Origin: Clostridium manihotivorum | GTDB lineage: Bacteria; Bacillota; Clostridia; Clostridiales; Clostridiaceae | Reading direction: 5' to 3' | NCBI RefSeq assembly: GCF_004015185.1 | Contig: NZ_CP025746.1 | Location: forward strand, 496,001 to 560,000 | Length of the DNA stretch: 64,000 nucleotides | The notes under the pieces: generated by a model | Told to the model about the DNA's origin: nothing | The model's input: only the letters and a program-made list of their open reading frames with translations | Databases searched by the model: none | In this document: piece after piece, positions 44,936 through 54,329 of the stretch | Layout: each line of letters begins with the position of its first letter | How positions within the stretch are numbered: the first letter of the stretch is position 1 | Position numbers and translations under genes: made by a program

Positions 44936-45850
44936 ATGTTAGAAAAATATTTAGACGTTAAACCAGAAATTAAGAAGGCAATAGAGGAAGGTAGACCAGT
45001 AGTTGCACTAGAATCTACAATAATATCACATGGTATGCCTTATCCACAAAATGTTGAAACAGCACTTGCAGTTGAAAAGATAATAAGAGACAATGGAGCA
45101 GTTCCAGCTACAATAGCTATATTAGATGGAGTTCTAAAGGTTGGATTAAGCGGAGAGGAAATAGATCATTTAGGTCAAGCTAAGAATGTAATAAAGACTT
45201 CAAGAAGAGATATACCTTTCATAATAGCTAAAAAGGCTGATGGAGCTACAACTGTTGCATCAACTATGATAATAGCAGCTTTAGCTGGAATAAAAGTATT
45301 TGCTACAGGTGGAATAGGTGGAGTGCATAGAGAAGCACAAGAAACCTTTGATATATCAGCAGATCTACAAGAATTCGCTCATACAAACGTTGCAGTTGTT
45401 TGCGCTGGTGCAAAATCAATACTTGATATAGGATTAACTCTAGAATACCTAGAAACTTTCGGAGTTCCTGTAGTAGGCTTTAAGACAGAAGAGCTTCCAG
45501 CTTTCTATACAAGAAAGAGCGGCTTTGGCGTTGATTACAAGGTAGATGATGAAAAGGAACTTGCTTTAGCTATAAAAGCTAAGTGGGATCTTGGATTAAA
45601 TGGTGGAGTAGTGGTTGCTAATCCTATTCCAGAAGAATATCAAATGGACTACGATACAATAACTACTGCTATAGAAAATGCATTAAAAGAAGCTAAGGAA
45701 AAAGGAATAAAGGGAAAAGAAAGCACACCATTCTTACTTGCTAAGGTTAAAGAAATCACTGGTGGAGCTTCTCTAGATTCAAATATAAAATTAGTATTCA
45801 ACAACGCAGAAGTTGCTGCTAAGCTTGCAGTAGAACTTTCTAAATTATAA
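44936..45850 (+). CDS. psuG: pseudouridine-5'-phosphate glycosidase
   Basis: 304 residues. VVALESTIISHGMPYPQN near residue 22, TTVASTMIIAALAGI and FATGGIGGVHREAQETFD are the family signature, and the GFKTEELPAFYTRKSGF segment is conserved. It splits pseudouridine 5'-phosphate into uracil and ribose 5-phosphate. ATG 44936 follows AGGAGGA, which lies inside the end of psuK, so the genes are translationally coupled. Confidence 0.94.
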   Translation: MLEKYLDVKPEIKKAIEEGRPVVALESTIISHGMPYPQNVETALAVEKIIRDNGAVPATIAILDGVLKVGLSGEEIDHLGQAKNVIKTSRRDIPFIIAKKADGATTVASTMIIAALAGIKVFATGGIGGVHREAQETFDISADLQEFAHTNVAVVCAGAKSILDIGLTLEYLETFGVPVVGFKTEELPAFYTRKSGFGVDYKVDDEKELALAIKAKWDLGLNGGVVVANPIPEEYQMDYDTITTAIENALKEAKEKGIKGKESTPFLLAKVKEITGGASLDSNIKLVFNNAEVAAKLAVELSKL

Positions 45851-45865
45851 TAATAGTTAAAGACT

Positions 45866-45942
45866 TTATTGAAATTTAGTATTTAATTATCCGATGCTTT
45901 AATGAGCTTGCGGAAAGAATTTAAATATATAAATTTCAATAA
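45866..45942. repeat. small palindromic element next to the IS
   Basis: TTATTGAAATTTA (45866-45878) and TAAATTTCAATAA (45930-45942) are perfect inverted repeats. Between them is CCGATGCTTTAATGAGCTTG, shared with the 8471-8682 element. Confidence 0.65.
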
Positions 45943-47113
45943 TAAAAATTCATAGTAGAATATTACCAAATATATAAATCGCAAATAAGTGCAAAATAAT
46001 TACAATAATATTTAAAAGGTTGTGATTTATATGGATAATATTTATTCAAATAATACATTAGAATTAAATGAAAAAATTAATGAATTAAAGTCAATTATGA
46101 AGGAAACTAAAAATGTACGAATGTATAAAAGATACCTAGTAATATTAAGGCACTTGGAAGGTGCTTCAAATGTTGATATTGCTAAAATGGTTTCTTTAGA
46201 TCAACATACAGTCGGAGACTACATTAAAAACTACAAAGCTAAAGGATTGCTAGGCTTAGTAATGAAGCATAGTACAGGAGCTCCCAGAAAATTGAGTAAA
46301 GACCAAGAAGCCATGATAGTTGAAATTGTAACAAATAAAACTCCTGACGAAGTCGGGTTTGAATCTAGAAAAAACTGGACTATTGAAATAATTAGGCAGT
46401 GGGTGATTAAAACATTTTGTATAACCATGAGTCACAGGGGAATCCATGAAATTTTGCATAGATTAAATCTAAGCTATACAAGACCAACCTACGTACTAAA
46501 AAAAAGCTGATAAAGAAAAGCAAGAAGAATTTAAGGTAACTTTTGAAGACCTAAAAAAACTAATTAATGGGGAGCTAGCGCATCTTCTGTTCGAAGATGA
46601 ATCCATGATAAGAGACTATCAAGCTATACAGAAAACTTGGTTTAAGAAAGGTCAGCAGCGTAAAATCCCAACCTACGGTAAAAATGCTGGAGTAAAATTA
46701 ATAGGGATATTGGATTATGGTACAGGAAAAGTATATTGTGAAGAGCATGAGAGGTATGATGCAGTTGTATTTGAAAGATTCTTAAAGTGTATACTAGAAC
46801 AATACCCTACGGGTAAAATCGTAATGATACTAGATAATGCAAGAATACATCATGCAAAACTACTTGAGCCCTTTTTATATGAGAATAAAAATAGATTAGA
46901 GTTAGTATTTTTACCACCATATAGTCCAGAACTTAATTTGATAGAGGGGTTATGGGGGTGGCTTAAGTCAAGAATAATTAATAATGCATTCTATCCTACC
47001 TTATCTAGGGTAAGCGAAGCAGTGCAAAGGTTTATTACACATATAAATAAAACCCCTACAGAAATCATAGACAGGCTATGCATTAAAATGTAGAAGTTTT
47101 ATTGAAATATATA
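45930..47113 (+). mobile_element. IS630-type insertion sequence
   Basis: The transposase frame is flanked on the left by AAATTTCAATAAT and on the right by ATTGAAATATATAT, which are inverted with respect to each other. The exact ends and TA duplication cannot be fixed from one copy. Confidence 0.6.
46031..47093 (+). CDS. IS630-family transposase, two frames joined at an A8 run
   Basis: The N-terminal frame (to 46510) carries HTH motifs (GASNVDIAKMVSLDQHTVGDY) and an arm RRGIHEILHRLNLSYTRPTY-like segment. At A8 (46498-46505) it ends in a stop after LKKS. The second frame continues ADKEKQEEF and contains the DDE residues FEDES, MILDNARIHHA and LIEGLWGWLKSR. Losing one A would restore one protein of about 354 residues. 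Either transcriptional slippage on A8 makes a full transposase or the copy is inactive. ATG 46031 has a weak ribosome site. Confidence 0.85.
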
Positions 47114-47199
47114 TAGTATAATAGTTGTCAGCCCTCTAGGTATGAGCTTATCATGCTTAGCGGGCTAAAATTTTATTATTTTTAAAAAAAGTTTTATTC

Positions 47200-47213
47200 G
47201 TAACTTAAGTTAC
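47200..47213. promoter_or_regulatory. perfect 14-bp palindrome upstream of hcp
   Basis: GTAACTTAAGTTAC. A TATAAT at 47236-47241 lies downstream with no good -35 box. The palindrome is centred about 41.5 bp before the implied transcription start, the usual place for a CRP/FNR-family activator site. HcpR-type regulators are a plausible binder. Confidence 0.6.
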
Positions 47214-47345
47214 CGATTAATGTAGAGTAAATTAGTATAATTTGAAATGTAGAGAAGAGATCAAACCAAGAAATACTAGTTTAGGCTCAGGGCTGAAGCT
47301 GGTATGGATAATTTAAAATAAATAAATTAATTTGGAGGTTAAGTT

Positions 47346-49055
47346 ATGAGTATGTTTTGTTATCAATGTCAAGAAGCAGCTGGATGTAAAGGCTGTACAA
47401 TAAAAGGTGTTTGTGGAAAGACTGAAGATGTAGCAAAATCACAAGATTTATTAATATATGTTGTTAAAGGTCTTGCAGTAGTAAACAATGAAGGAAGAAA
47501 AGTTGGAGTTACAAGTAAAAAAGCTGACAACTTCATAGTTGATAGTTTATTTGCAACAATAACAAATGCAAACTTTGATAGAGATGTATTTATATCAAGA
47601 ATAAGAGAAGGTTTAGCTTTAAGAGAAGAACTAAAGGCTGAAGTAGCTAAAGCAGGTGGAAACGTTGGAGTTACTAATGAAAACTGGTTAACTAAAATAC
47701 TTTCTTTCGTTGGATTAAAGAGAGAAGAAGAAAGCAAGCTACCAGAAGCAACAACTTGGTTCTCAACTAACATAGATGAGTTCAATGAAAAGGCTGAAAC
47801 TGTAGGCGTTCTTTCAACTAAAGATGAAGATATAAGATCATTAAGAGAATTAACAACTTACGGACTAAAAGGTATGTCTGCTTACGTAAAGCAAGCTAGA
47901 GCATTAGGTTTTGAAAATGATGATGTTGTTGCTTTCATGGCTGAAGCATTAGCTGAGTTGCTAGATGATACAAAGACAGTTGATGACTATGTAGCATTAG
48001 CATTAAAAGCAGGTGAAGTTGGTGTTCAAGGTATGGCATTATTAGATACTGCTAATACTAAGACTTACGGAAACCCTGAAATAACAAAGGTTAATATAGG
48101 TGTTAGAAATAACCCGGCTATATTAATAAGTGGACATGACTTAAGAGATTTAGAACAATTATTAGAGCAAACAGAAGGAACTGGAGTAGACGTTTATACT
48201 CACAGTGAAATGCTTCCAGCTCATTACTACCCAGCATTCAAGAAGTACACTCATTTTGCAGGAAACTACGGAAATGCTTGGTGGAAACAAAACGAAGAGT
48301 TCGAAAAGTTTAACGGACCAATACTAATGACTACAAACTGTATAGTTACTCCAAAGGACTCATACAAGGACAGAATATACACTACAGGTGTAACTGGCTT
48401 CCCAGGAGTTAAGCATATAGATGCAGATGCCAATGGAATAAAGGATTTCTCAGCATTGATAGAACAAGCTAAGAAATTACCTTCACCAACTGAAATAGAA
48501 ACAGGAGAAATCATCGGTGGATTCGCTCATGAGCAAGTATTTGCTTTAGCAGATAAGGTTGTTGATGCAGTTAAGAGTGGAGCTATAAAGAGATTCTTCG
48601 TAATGGCTGGTTGTGATGGAAGAGCTAAGAGCAGAAGCTACTACACAGAATTTGCTGAAAAGCTTCCAAAGGATACAGTAATCCTTACAGCTGGATGTGC
48701 TAAATATAAGTACAACAAGTTAAACTTAGGTGATATCGGAGGAATTCCAAGAGTTCTAGATGCTGGTCAATGTAACGATTCATACTCATTAGCATTAATA
48801 GCATTAAAGCTTAAAGAAGTATTCGGTTTAGCTGATATCAATGAATTACCAATATCATATAATATAGCTTGGTACGAACAAAAAGCTGTTATAGTATTGT
48901 TATCATTACTTCACTTAGGAGTTAAGAACATACATTTAGGACCAACTCTACCAGCATTCCTTTCACCAAATGTAGCTAACGTTTTAGTACAAAACTTTGG
49001 TATCGGTGGAATAACTAATGTTGAAGATGATATGGCAATGTTCTTAAACGCATAA
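47346..49055 (+). CDS. hcp: hybrid-cluster protein (hydroxylamine reductase)
   Basis: 569 residues. The N-terminal cysteines (Cys5, Cys8, Cys17, Cys22, with Cys14 in between) bind the first FeS cluster. Later conserved blocks include [49 protein letters not shown] and [11 protein letters not shown], whose Cys and Glu ligate the hybrid 4Fe-2S-2O cluster. It acts in nitric oxide/hydroxylamine detoxification. The gene uses optimal codons and a strong GGAGG site, suggesting high expression. Confidence 0.96.
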   Translation: MSMFCYQCQEAAGCKGCTIKGVCGKTEDVAKSQDLLIYVVKGLAVVNNEGRKVGVTSKKADNFIVDSLFATITNANFDRDVFISRIREGLALREELKAEVAKAGGNVGVTNENWLTKILSFVGLKREEESKLPEATTWFSTNIDEFNEKAETVGVLSTKDEDIRSLRELTTYGLKGMSAYVKQARALGFENDDVVAFMAEALAELLDDTKTVDDYVALALKAGEVGVQGMALLDTANTKTYGNPEITKVNIGVRNNPAILISGHDLRDLEQLLEQTEGTGVDVYTHSEMLPAHYYPAFKKYTHFAGNYGNAWWKQNEEFEKFNGPILMTTNCIVTPKDSYKDRIYTTGVTGFPGVKHIDADANGIKDFSALIEQAKKLPSPTEIETGEIIGGFAHEQVFALADKVVDAVKSGAIKRFFVMAGCDGRAKSRSYYTEFAEKLPKDTVILTAGCAKYKYNKLNLGDIGGIPRVLDAGQCNDSYSLALIALKLKEVFGLADINELPISYNIAWYEQKAVIVLLSLLHLGVKNIHLGPTLPAFLSPNVANVLVQNFGIGGITNVEDDMAMFLNA

Positions 49056-49196
49056 GATAAATTTAAATTATAGATATATCCCTGTAGACTCAGGCTCTGT
49101 TAAAGTACAATGTTGTAATTATTAAACATAGCCTAAGCAAAAAAATAAGATCTCCCCAGATCTTCATTATAGTAACAATCTTACACCCTTTACAAA

Positions 49197-49228
49197 AGGA
49201 GGACTACCATATGTAGTCCTCTTTTTTA
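49197..49228 (+). terminator. terminator after hcp
   Basis: GAGGACTAC pairs with GTAGTCCTC, followed by TTTTTT. The ACTGTT of a family-2 repeat begins directly after. Confidence 0.85.
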
Positions 49229-49445
49229 CTGTTAAGAAATCCCCCATGAGGGTAAAAGCTATCACAAAAGTATAATGAAAAACTTGTCTTTTTCGTAGGG
49301 AAATATAAATTTCTTTGCTATCTAAACATAGCAATATCAAGGCTTTAGAACAGCTATTTAGAGTAAACAGTAAAAAAGAAATCTTATGTCGCCTACAAGA
49401 TTTTACTTATATGCGTTTAGAAGGTCAGATACGCAAAAAAAGTTA
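49222..49445. repeat. post-terminator repeat (family 2), longest copy
   Basis: TTTTTTACTGTTAAG, TATAATGAAAAACTTG, CTTTTTCGTAGGGAAA, CATAGCAATATCAAGGCTTT, AGAACAGCTATTTA, AACAGTAAAAAAG, CGCCTACAAGATTTTACTTA, AGATACGCAAAAAAA. It joins the block types seen at 12022 and at 22940/25599. Confidence 0.75.
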
Positions 49446-49503
49446 GTAAAATAACTGGAACTTAATTTATAAATATTACTAGGCATACAAATTAAGGTTA
49501 TGG

Positions 49504-49540
49504 AAAAAGCTAATTACAGAGCTAGTAATTAGCTTTTTAA
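49504..49540 (+). terminator. perfect hairpin terminator
   Basis: AAAAAGCTAATTAC pairs with GTAATTAGCTTTTT. Confidence 0.75.
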
Positions 49541-49565
49541 TTATTACCTCTGCTAAAGCGCCTTG

Positions 49566-49650
49566 TTGAAGTTGAGTGGTCATTGATCTGAGGCTTCGAC
49601 GACACCCTGTGAAAAGAAGTAATGTGATTTTGCCATAGTTGATGCCCCCC
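49566..49650. repeat. fragment of the hairpin element seen at 8471
   Basis: GTTGAAGTTGAGTGGTCA followed by GAAAAGAAGTAATGTGATTT align with the left half of the 8471-8682 element. The right half is missing. Confidence 0.6.
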
Positions 49651-49697
49651 AATTAGTCTTGGCACATGAAGAAAGGCAAGAGGATTAGGAGAGAATT

Positions 49698-50768
49698 ATG
49701 AATAAAAGGAAAGTAATTTATAATCTATTAATAATAAACCTTTTGTTGTTGATAGTATACATTTATAGTAAAGTCCCTATGCTGCTAAGTTTTACTGGAA
49801 AGATAGTAAAGGTTGTTATGGTACCAATAATCATAGGAGTATTTTTCTTTTACCTTATAAAGCCCCTTAATGATATGTTGTTGAAAAAAGGAGTTAAGTC
49901 TAGTTTTTCTGCAATGATAACCTTGATAATAGCTTCGGTAGTGCTTGCTGGATTTTTTATCTTTTTAGGAAGGCATTTAATAAAGGAGTTTAGGACACTG
50001 ATATTTAATCTGTCTGAAATAATCAATAATGATTTTATCAGTCAGTTTGATGGTTATGTTGGTAGATACATGGATGTCCAATGGATGTATGATAGAATAA
50101 CAAAATATTTAGAAGGTTACCTATACATTATTGGAAGAAGAAGCTTAAAGGTATTTTCCTTTACTATGAACTTATTTTCAGCGCTGCTTCTAATACTTGT
50201 CATAATATTTTATTTACTAAAGGATGGATTAAGATTTAAAGAAAGTGTATTGAAGATAATTCCTAAAAGATATAAAGATGTGCTATCAAAGATTATGAGT
50301 GATGGAAATAAGGTTCTTTCCTCTTATGTCACAGGGCAAGCTTGTGTTGCAATATCTTTGGCTACCATGATTTTTATAGGATACAAGATAATAGGTATCC
50401 CTAGTGCAATTGTTTTGGCATCTACCACATTTATACTAGCCTTTATACCTTTCGTAGGATTCTTTATATCTATGGTTATTCCATATATTATAGCTATAAG
50501 CTATGGTATACCGATGATAATAAAGCTGACTATACTCTTTATGGTAGCTCAAGGAATAAAGGGGAGGATAGTAGTTCCTCTTATAATGTCTAAGGCTATG
50601 CATATACATCCACTTACAGACATATTCTTAGTTATAACTGCGGCTAGTGTAATAGGTCCTTTAGGAGCCTTTATCATAGTTCCATTATATTCTTTGCTTA
50701 AGGTGGTTTTAATAAATATTAATGTATTAACTTCAGACAATACAATAAATTATAAAAATGAAAATTGA
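49698..50768 (+). CDS. AI-2E-family (UPF0118) membrane transporter
   Basis: 356 residues with about eight hydrophobic segments and a central extracellular/cytoplasmic region (FDGYVGRYMDVQWMYDRI). The conserved C-terminal block ASTTFILAFIPFVGFFISMV with VAQGIKGRIVVPLIMSKA and HPLTDIFLVI is typical of the YtvI-like AI-2E/UPF0118 family. The transported substrate is uncertain. ATG 49698 follows AGGAGAG. Confidence 0.85.
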   Translation: MNKRKVIYNLLIINLLLLIVYIYSKVPMLLSFTGKIVKVVMVPIIIGVFFFYLIKPLNDMLLKKGVKSSFSAMITLIIASVVLAGFFIFLGRHLIKEFRTLIFNLSEIINNDFISQFDGYVGRYMDVQWMYDRITKYLEGYLYIIGRRSLKVFSFTMNLFSALLLILVIIFYLLKDGLRFKESVLKIIPKRYKDVLSKIMSDGNKVLSSYVTGQACVAISLATMIFIGYKIIGIPSAIVLASTTFILAFIPFVGFFISMVIPYIIAISYGIPMIIKLTILFMVAQGIKGRIVVPLIMSKAMHIHPLTDIFLVITAASVIGPLGAFIIVPLYSLLKVVLININVLTSDNTINYKNEN

Positions 50769-50794
50769 AAGGTAAATCTTTTTTATAAAATGGA

Positions 50795-50820
50795 AAATCG
50801 GCAGATGCCTGCCGATTTTA
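50795..50820. terminator. bidirectional terminator overlapping the hxlR stop
   Basis: AAAATCGGCAG pairs with CTGCCGATTTT around a four-base loop. It ends at the last codon of the convergent hxlR gene. Confidence 0.85.
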
Positions 50821-51129
50821 ACTCCATTTCTCAGCCCATTTTTGTATTTCATCCATGGCTGTTCCAAGGTCTCTCCCTTTTTCAGTAAGCTCATACTCAA
50901 TTCTTACCGGTATTTCAGGGTAAACATTTCTCAGTATAATACCTTCTTTTTCTAATTCCTTAAAACGCTCTGTAAGCATTCTAGCACTCATGTTTGGAAT
51001 AGTTTCGGATATATCTGAAAATCTTTTAGGACCACTTAGTAAAGTTCGAATTATTAAACCAGTCCATCTCTTACCAAGTAGAGAAAAAGCAGCTTCAAAC
51101 TTAGGGCAAAGTTGGTGACACTTATCCAT
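50818..51129 (-). CDS. HxlR-family redox-type regulator
   Basis: 103 residues. A winged helix with FSLLGKRWTGLIIRTLLSGPKRF, PNMSARMLTERFKELEKEG and the wing IEYELTEKGRDL defines HxlR. Two N-terminal cysteines (4 and 8) resemble the sensing cysteine of YodB-type quinone/diamide regulators. It is divergent from an azoreductase, the usual target. ATG 51129 is used because GGGAGATGA precedes it; upstream codons have no ribosome site. Confidence 0.87.
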   Translation of the reverse strand: MDKCHQLCPKFEAAFSLLGKRWTGLIIRTLLSGPKRFSDISETIPNMSARMLTERFKELEKEGIILRNVYPEIPVRIEYELTEKGRDLGTAMDEIQKWAEKWS

Positions 51130-51161
51130 ATAATCATCTCCCAAATTTATTTTAACATATA

Positions 51162-51238
51162 TACTTGACAAAAGTAAGCTGTATATATTAATATAGTTAC
51201 ATAAAGTAAGTTGATAATAATTATTAATTAGGTATAAT
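51162..51238 (+). promoter_or_regulatory. hxlR-azoR divergent control region
   Basis: The palindrome TACTTGACAAAAGTA (51162-51176) and a related half site AAAGTAAGTTGA (51204-51215) flank two promoter-like pairs: TTGACA at 51165, and TTGATA (51211), 16 bp, TATAAT (51233-51238). The second is the better promoter for azoR. Both sites could be HxlR operators. Confidence 0.5.
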
Positions 51239-51325
51239 AATTATATAAAACTTATTACAAGAACTCAAGTATATTATTAGAAATTTTAAAATATAATTTA
51301 TGGAAAATGAAAGGATGATTAAATT

Positions 51326-51961
51326 ATGTCAAAGGTATTATATATCACAGCAAATCCAAAGCCTATAGAAGCTTCTTATAGCTTATCTGTAGCAGAAGAA
51401 TTTATAAATGAATACAAGAACAACAATCCAGAAGATGAAATAATAAATATAGATGTTTACAAAAATAATATTCCTCTAATTGATGGAGATGTTTTTGAAG
51501 CTTGGGGCAAGTTAGCTGAAGGCACAGCTTTCACAGACTTAATAGAAGCACAACAACAAAAGGTTGGTACTTTAGGAGCACTAGTAGATCAATTTGTTGA
51601 AGCGGACAAGTATGTATTCGTATCTCCACTATGGAACTTCGGAATACCTCCAATGTTAAAAGCTTATATAGATGCAGTATCAGTAGCTGGTAAGACATTT
51701 AAATATACTGAAACAGGTTCTGTTGGTTTACTAAGTGGTAAGAAAGCTGTACATGTTCAGGCAAGAGGCGGTATATATAGTGTTGGACCTGCTGCAGAAC
51801 TTGAACTAGCAGATAGATATATAAAAGCTGTACTTGGATTCTTTGGAGTAACAGATGTTCAGTCTGTAGTAGTAGAAGGTGCAAACTTCACTCCAGATAA
51901 AGCTGAGGAAATCAAGGCTGCTGCTATAGCTAATGCAAAGGAAGTTGCTAAGAAGTTTTAA
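51326..51961 (+). CDS. azoR: FMN-dependent NADH azoreductase
   Basis: 211 residues, flavodoxin-like fold: VLYITANPKPIEASYSLSVA at the N-terminus, the flavin-binding VSPLWNFGIPPMLKAYIDAV near residue 92, and AVHVQARGGIYS near 146. It reduces quinones and azo compounds with NADH in two-electron steps. ATG 51326 follows AAAGGATGA. Divergent hxlR is its probable repressor. Confidence 0.93.
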   Translation: MSKVLYITANPKPIEASYSLSVAEEFINEYKNNNPEDEIINIDVYKNNIPLIDGDVFEAWGKLAEGTAFTDLIEAQQQKVGTLGALVDQFVEADKYVFVSPLWNFGIPPMLKAYIDAVSVAGKTFKYTETGSVGLLSGKKAVHVQARGGIYSVGPAAELELADRYIKAVLGFFGVTDVQSVVVEGANFTPDKAEEIKAAAIANAKEVAKKF

Positions 51962-52003
51962 TAAAGCCATTGTATAAGTATTAATTGTAATATTGGTCTA
52001 TTA

Positions 52004-52107
52004 TATAGGGAACCTTCATGAAAACTTAATTTATACTTGTTATAAAATCGCGGCTTCTGGTGATTTTGTGGCATGTATAAATTAATAGTTGAAGTTGGTT
52101 CCCTATA
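52004..52107. repeat. 104-bp palindromic element, copy 5
   Basis: Perfect 11-bp ends TATAGGGAACC and GGTTCCCTATA, with interior AACTTAATTTATAC and GTATAAATTAATAGTTGAAG arms. Same size as the copies at 11165, 11265 and 13465. Confidence 0.88.
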
Positions 52108-52228
52108 GTATATTTTGTATCTATATTTAATTTAAATAACAAGTTTAAAAGAAATATGAAAAACTATTTTTTATGTGATTTTTGGTTCTTGTTATGCATC
52201 TAAGGATATAAAAAAAATATAGATTAGT

Positions 52229-52270
52229 AAGGAGCTAAAAGTAAGTGTAAGCTTGCTTTTAGCTCCTTTA
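52229..52270 (+). terminator. terminator after azoR, also facing the minus gene
   Basis: AAGGAGCTAAAAG pairs with CTTTTAGCTCCTT between convergent genes. Confidence 0.8.
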
Positions 52271-52272
52271 CT

Positions 52273-52689
52273 TTATATTGGAAGTGGCTTTCTATCCTTT
52301 ATTAAAACATGAATATCTTCATGGACCTTAACTATAGCATCTATTACCTTACTATCAGGTAGGTCATAAGATCTTGCAAGTATTATCTTAAGCTCATTTA
52401 ACCCTATCAAATACTCAAATTCTTTGCCGCTATCAAAACCCTCTTTTAAGGATACTATAGCTCTAGTATCGCATATTGTACATCTAGCTGTATCTTGTTC
52501 ATCACCTATAAACTCTATAAAGTCAAGGACCTCATCATAGGTTACTAATTTAGGATCCACATATACAATTGCAGAAAAAGGATCATTTTTTGCGTTAATA
52601 TCTATCTTATTAACCCAATAGAACTCAGTTAAAGTTCTTTCAATTCTTGATTCTAGATCACCACTATCAAGTATTCTTTTATATTCCAT
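52273..52689 (-). CDS. conserved hypothetical protein
   Basis: 138 residues, acidic, soluble and mixed alpha/beta, with a Cys-x2-Cys pair (RCTICDTRA, near residues 70-78). No TM segment or signal peptide. I do not recognise the family. ATG 52689 is supported by an AAAGGAGTG site on the minus strand. Confidence 0.6.
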   Translation of the reverse strand: MEYKRILDSGDLESRIERTLTEFYWVNKIDINAKNDPFSAIVYVDPKLVTYDEVLDFIEFIGDEQDTARCTICDTRAIVSLKEGFDSGKEFEYLIGLNELKIILARSYDLPDSKVIDAIVKVHEDIHVLIKDRKPLPI

Positions 52690-52873
52690 TGCAAATCACT
52701 CCTTTCTACAAATATATTTTTTCTATATTTATATGCCTCTATACTAGAAGTATTCAGCAATAAAGGATTAACCAATATGAGGTTCAATCATTAAACATTT
52801 TATGAAAAGGATAAAATGCTTTATTAGAAGGAATAATAGATAAGACATATTTTAGATTTTAGAGGTGATAAAA

Positions 52874-53746
52874 ATGGATAAGAATCATAAATTCCCTACA
52901 AGCTTTCCTCCACAACATCAGGATAGACAGCCAGGCTTTGAAAATGAGATGGATCCTAGACCTATATATGAGATGGAAGGTTATAACCAATCATCTAACA
53001 GATTAAAGGATAAGGTTGCTATAATAACTGGAGGAGATAGTGGTATAGGAAGAGCAGTATCTATAGCTTTTGCAAAAGAAGGAGCTAAAGTAGCCATAGT
53101 TTATCTGCACGAAGAAGATGATGCAGAGGAAACAAAGACAGTAATAGATAAGTACGGTGCACAATGTATGCTCATAAGCGGAGATATAGGGTACGAAGAC
53201 TTTTGTGGCCAAGTGGTTAAAAAAGTAATAGATCAGTGGGGTAAAATAGATATTTTGGTTAACAATGCAGCAGAGCAACATGTGCAAAATAGTCTAAAGG
53301 ATATAAGTGCAGATCAACTTGAGAAGACTTTTAAGACTAATGTATTTGGAGCATTTTATCTAACTAAGGCTGTTCTGCCATATATGAGATGCGGAGCAAA
53401 TATAATCAATACAACTTCTATAACAGCTTACCTAGGTAATGAGACTTTGATTGATTACTCTTCCACTAAAGGGGCATTAGTTAGCTTTACAAGATCTCTA
53501 TCTCAAAACCTTGCTGAGACAGGAATAAGAGTGAATGCTGTTGCACCAGGACCAATATGGACACCATTAATACCAGCTAGCTTTAATGCTCCAGATGTTC
53601 AAAAGTTTGGTTCAGACTCACCTCTAGGTAGAGCAGGGCAACCAGTGGAATTGGCTCAAGCCTATGTGTTTTTAGCATCAAATGATGCATCATATATTAC
53701 TGGCCAGACCATACATGTAAATGGCGGTAATATAGTTAATGGATAG
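52874..53746 (+). CDS. short-chain dehydrogenase/reductase (general-stress type)
   Basis: 290 residues. An N-terminal extension (FPPQHQDRQPGFENEMDPRP, residues 9-28) is characteristic of YdaD/YghA-type SDRs. TGGDSGIGRAVSIAFAK binds NAD(P), NNAAEQH and the catalytic Tyr-x3-Lys in DYSSTKGAL follow, and the end GQTIHVNGGNIVNG is typical. The substrate is uncertain; the group is linked to general stress. ATG 52874 follows GAGGTGA. Confidence 0.9.
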   Translation: MDKNHKFPTSFPPQHQDRQPGFENEMDPRPIYEMEGYNQSSNRLKDKVAIITGGDSGIGRAVSIAFAKEGAKVAIVYLHEEDDAEETKTVIDKYGAQCMLISGDIGYEDFCGQVVKKVIDQWGKIDILVNNAAEQHVQNSLKDISADQLEKTFKTNVFGAFYLTKAVLPYMRCGANIINTTSITAYLGNETLIDYSSTKGALVSFTRSLSQNLAETGIRVNAVAPGPIWTPLIPASFNAPDVQKFGSDSPLGRAGQPVELAQAYVFLASNDASYITGQTIHVNGGNIVNG

Positions 53747-53881
53747 ATAATCAATATGTCTGATATTTCTTAGAAAAACAATTTAAATATAACAATTTAG
53801 GATGCTGATAAATATTTGGACGCAATTCTTACTGATATCCATCTGCATAATATAAATAGATGAATATCAGTAAGCTATTAA

Positions 53882-54041
53882 CTAATCATCAAATCTTCTC
53901 TCCATCTTATGTTTCTCTTTTAGCACATCTTCTTGTGATAAACCTGTTTGCTGTACTATTTCGGTTAATCCAACATTATGTTCAAGTAACTTTCTAGCAG
54001 ATTCCATTTGTTTTTCATGCATACCCTTTTTGTTAGCCATA
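53882..54041 (-). pseudogene. small gene with a frameshift
   Basis: A good site (AAAGGAG) precedes ATG 54041. The frame runs MANKKGMHEKQMESC and stops at once. Dropping one base near 54000 would give a continuous 52-residue product continuing ARKLLEHNVGLTEIVQQTGL and ending in a charged helix. The pattern (LLE-x-N-x-(9)-TGLS) resembles the C-terminal helix-turn segment of Rpn-type PD-(D/E)XK proteins. Either a sequence error or a decayed remnant. Confidence 0.4.
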
Positions 54042-54113
54042 ATCAACACTCCTTTCAATGTTATTATTTGATTAATCCTAAAGATTTAAACTAGAATAAA
54101 AAGAGAGTTGTAG

Positions 54114-54218
54114 TAAAGAGTTCCTATATCGAAACTTAATTTATACTTGTTCGAAAATCCCGGGGTTTGGGGATTTTCGGGCACGTATAAATTATTTAGT
54201 TGAGTTAGGAACTCTAAA
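54114..54218. repeat. 104-bp palindromic element, variant-end copy 6
   Basis: TAAAGAGTTCC and GGAACTCTAAA ends, with inner CGAAAATCCC...GGGATTTTCG. A truncated second left end (AGAGTTCCTATACCTAAAC, to about 54252) follows directly. The two occupy most of the SDR-elaA gap together with the broken small gene. Confidence 0.8.
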
Positions 54219-54329
54219 AAGAGTTCCTATACCTAAACTTAATTTATACTTGAACTTAGATGACTATAACCTATAGAATTAATCTAAAAAAATTAGTAGA
54301 ATAGTTATAATGAAAAAGGAGAAGATATT

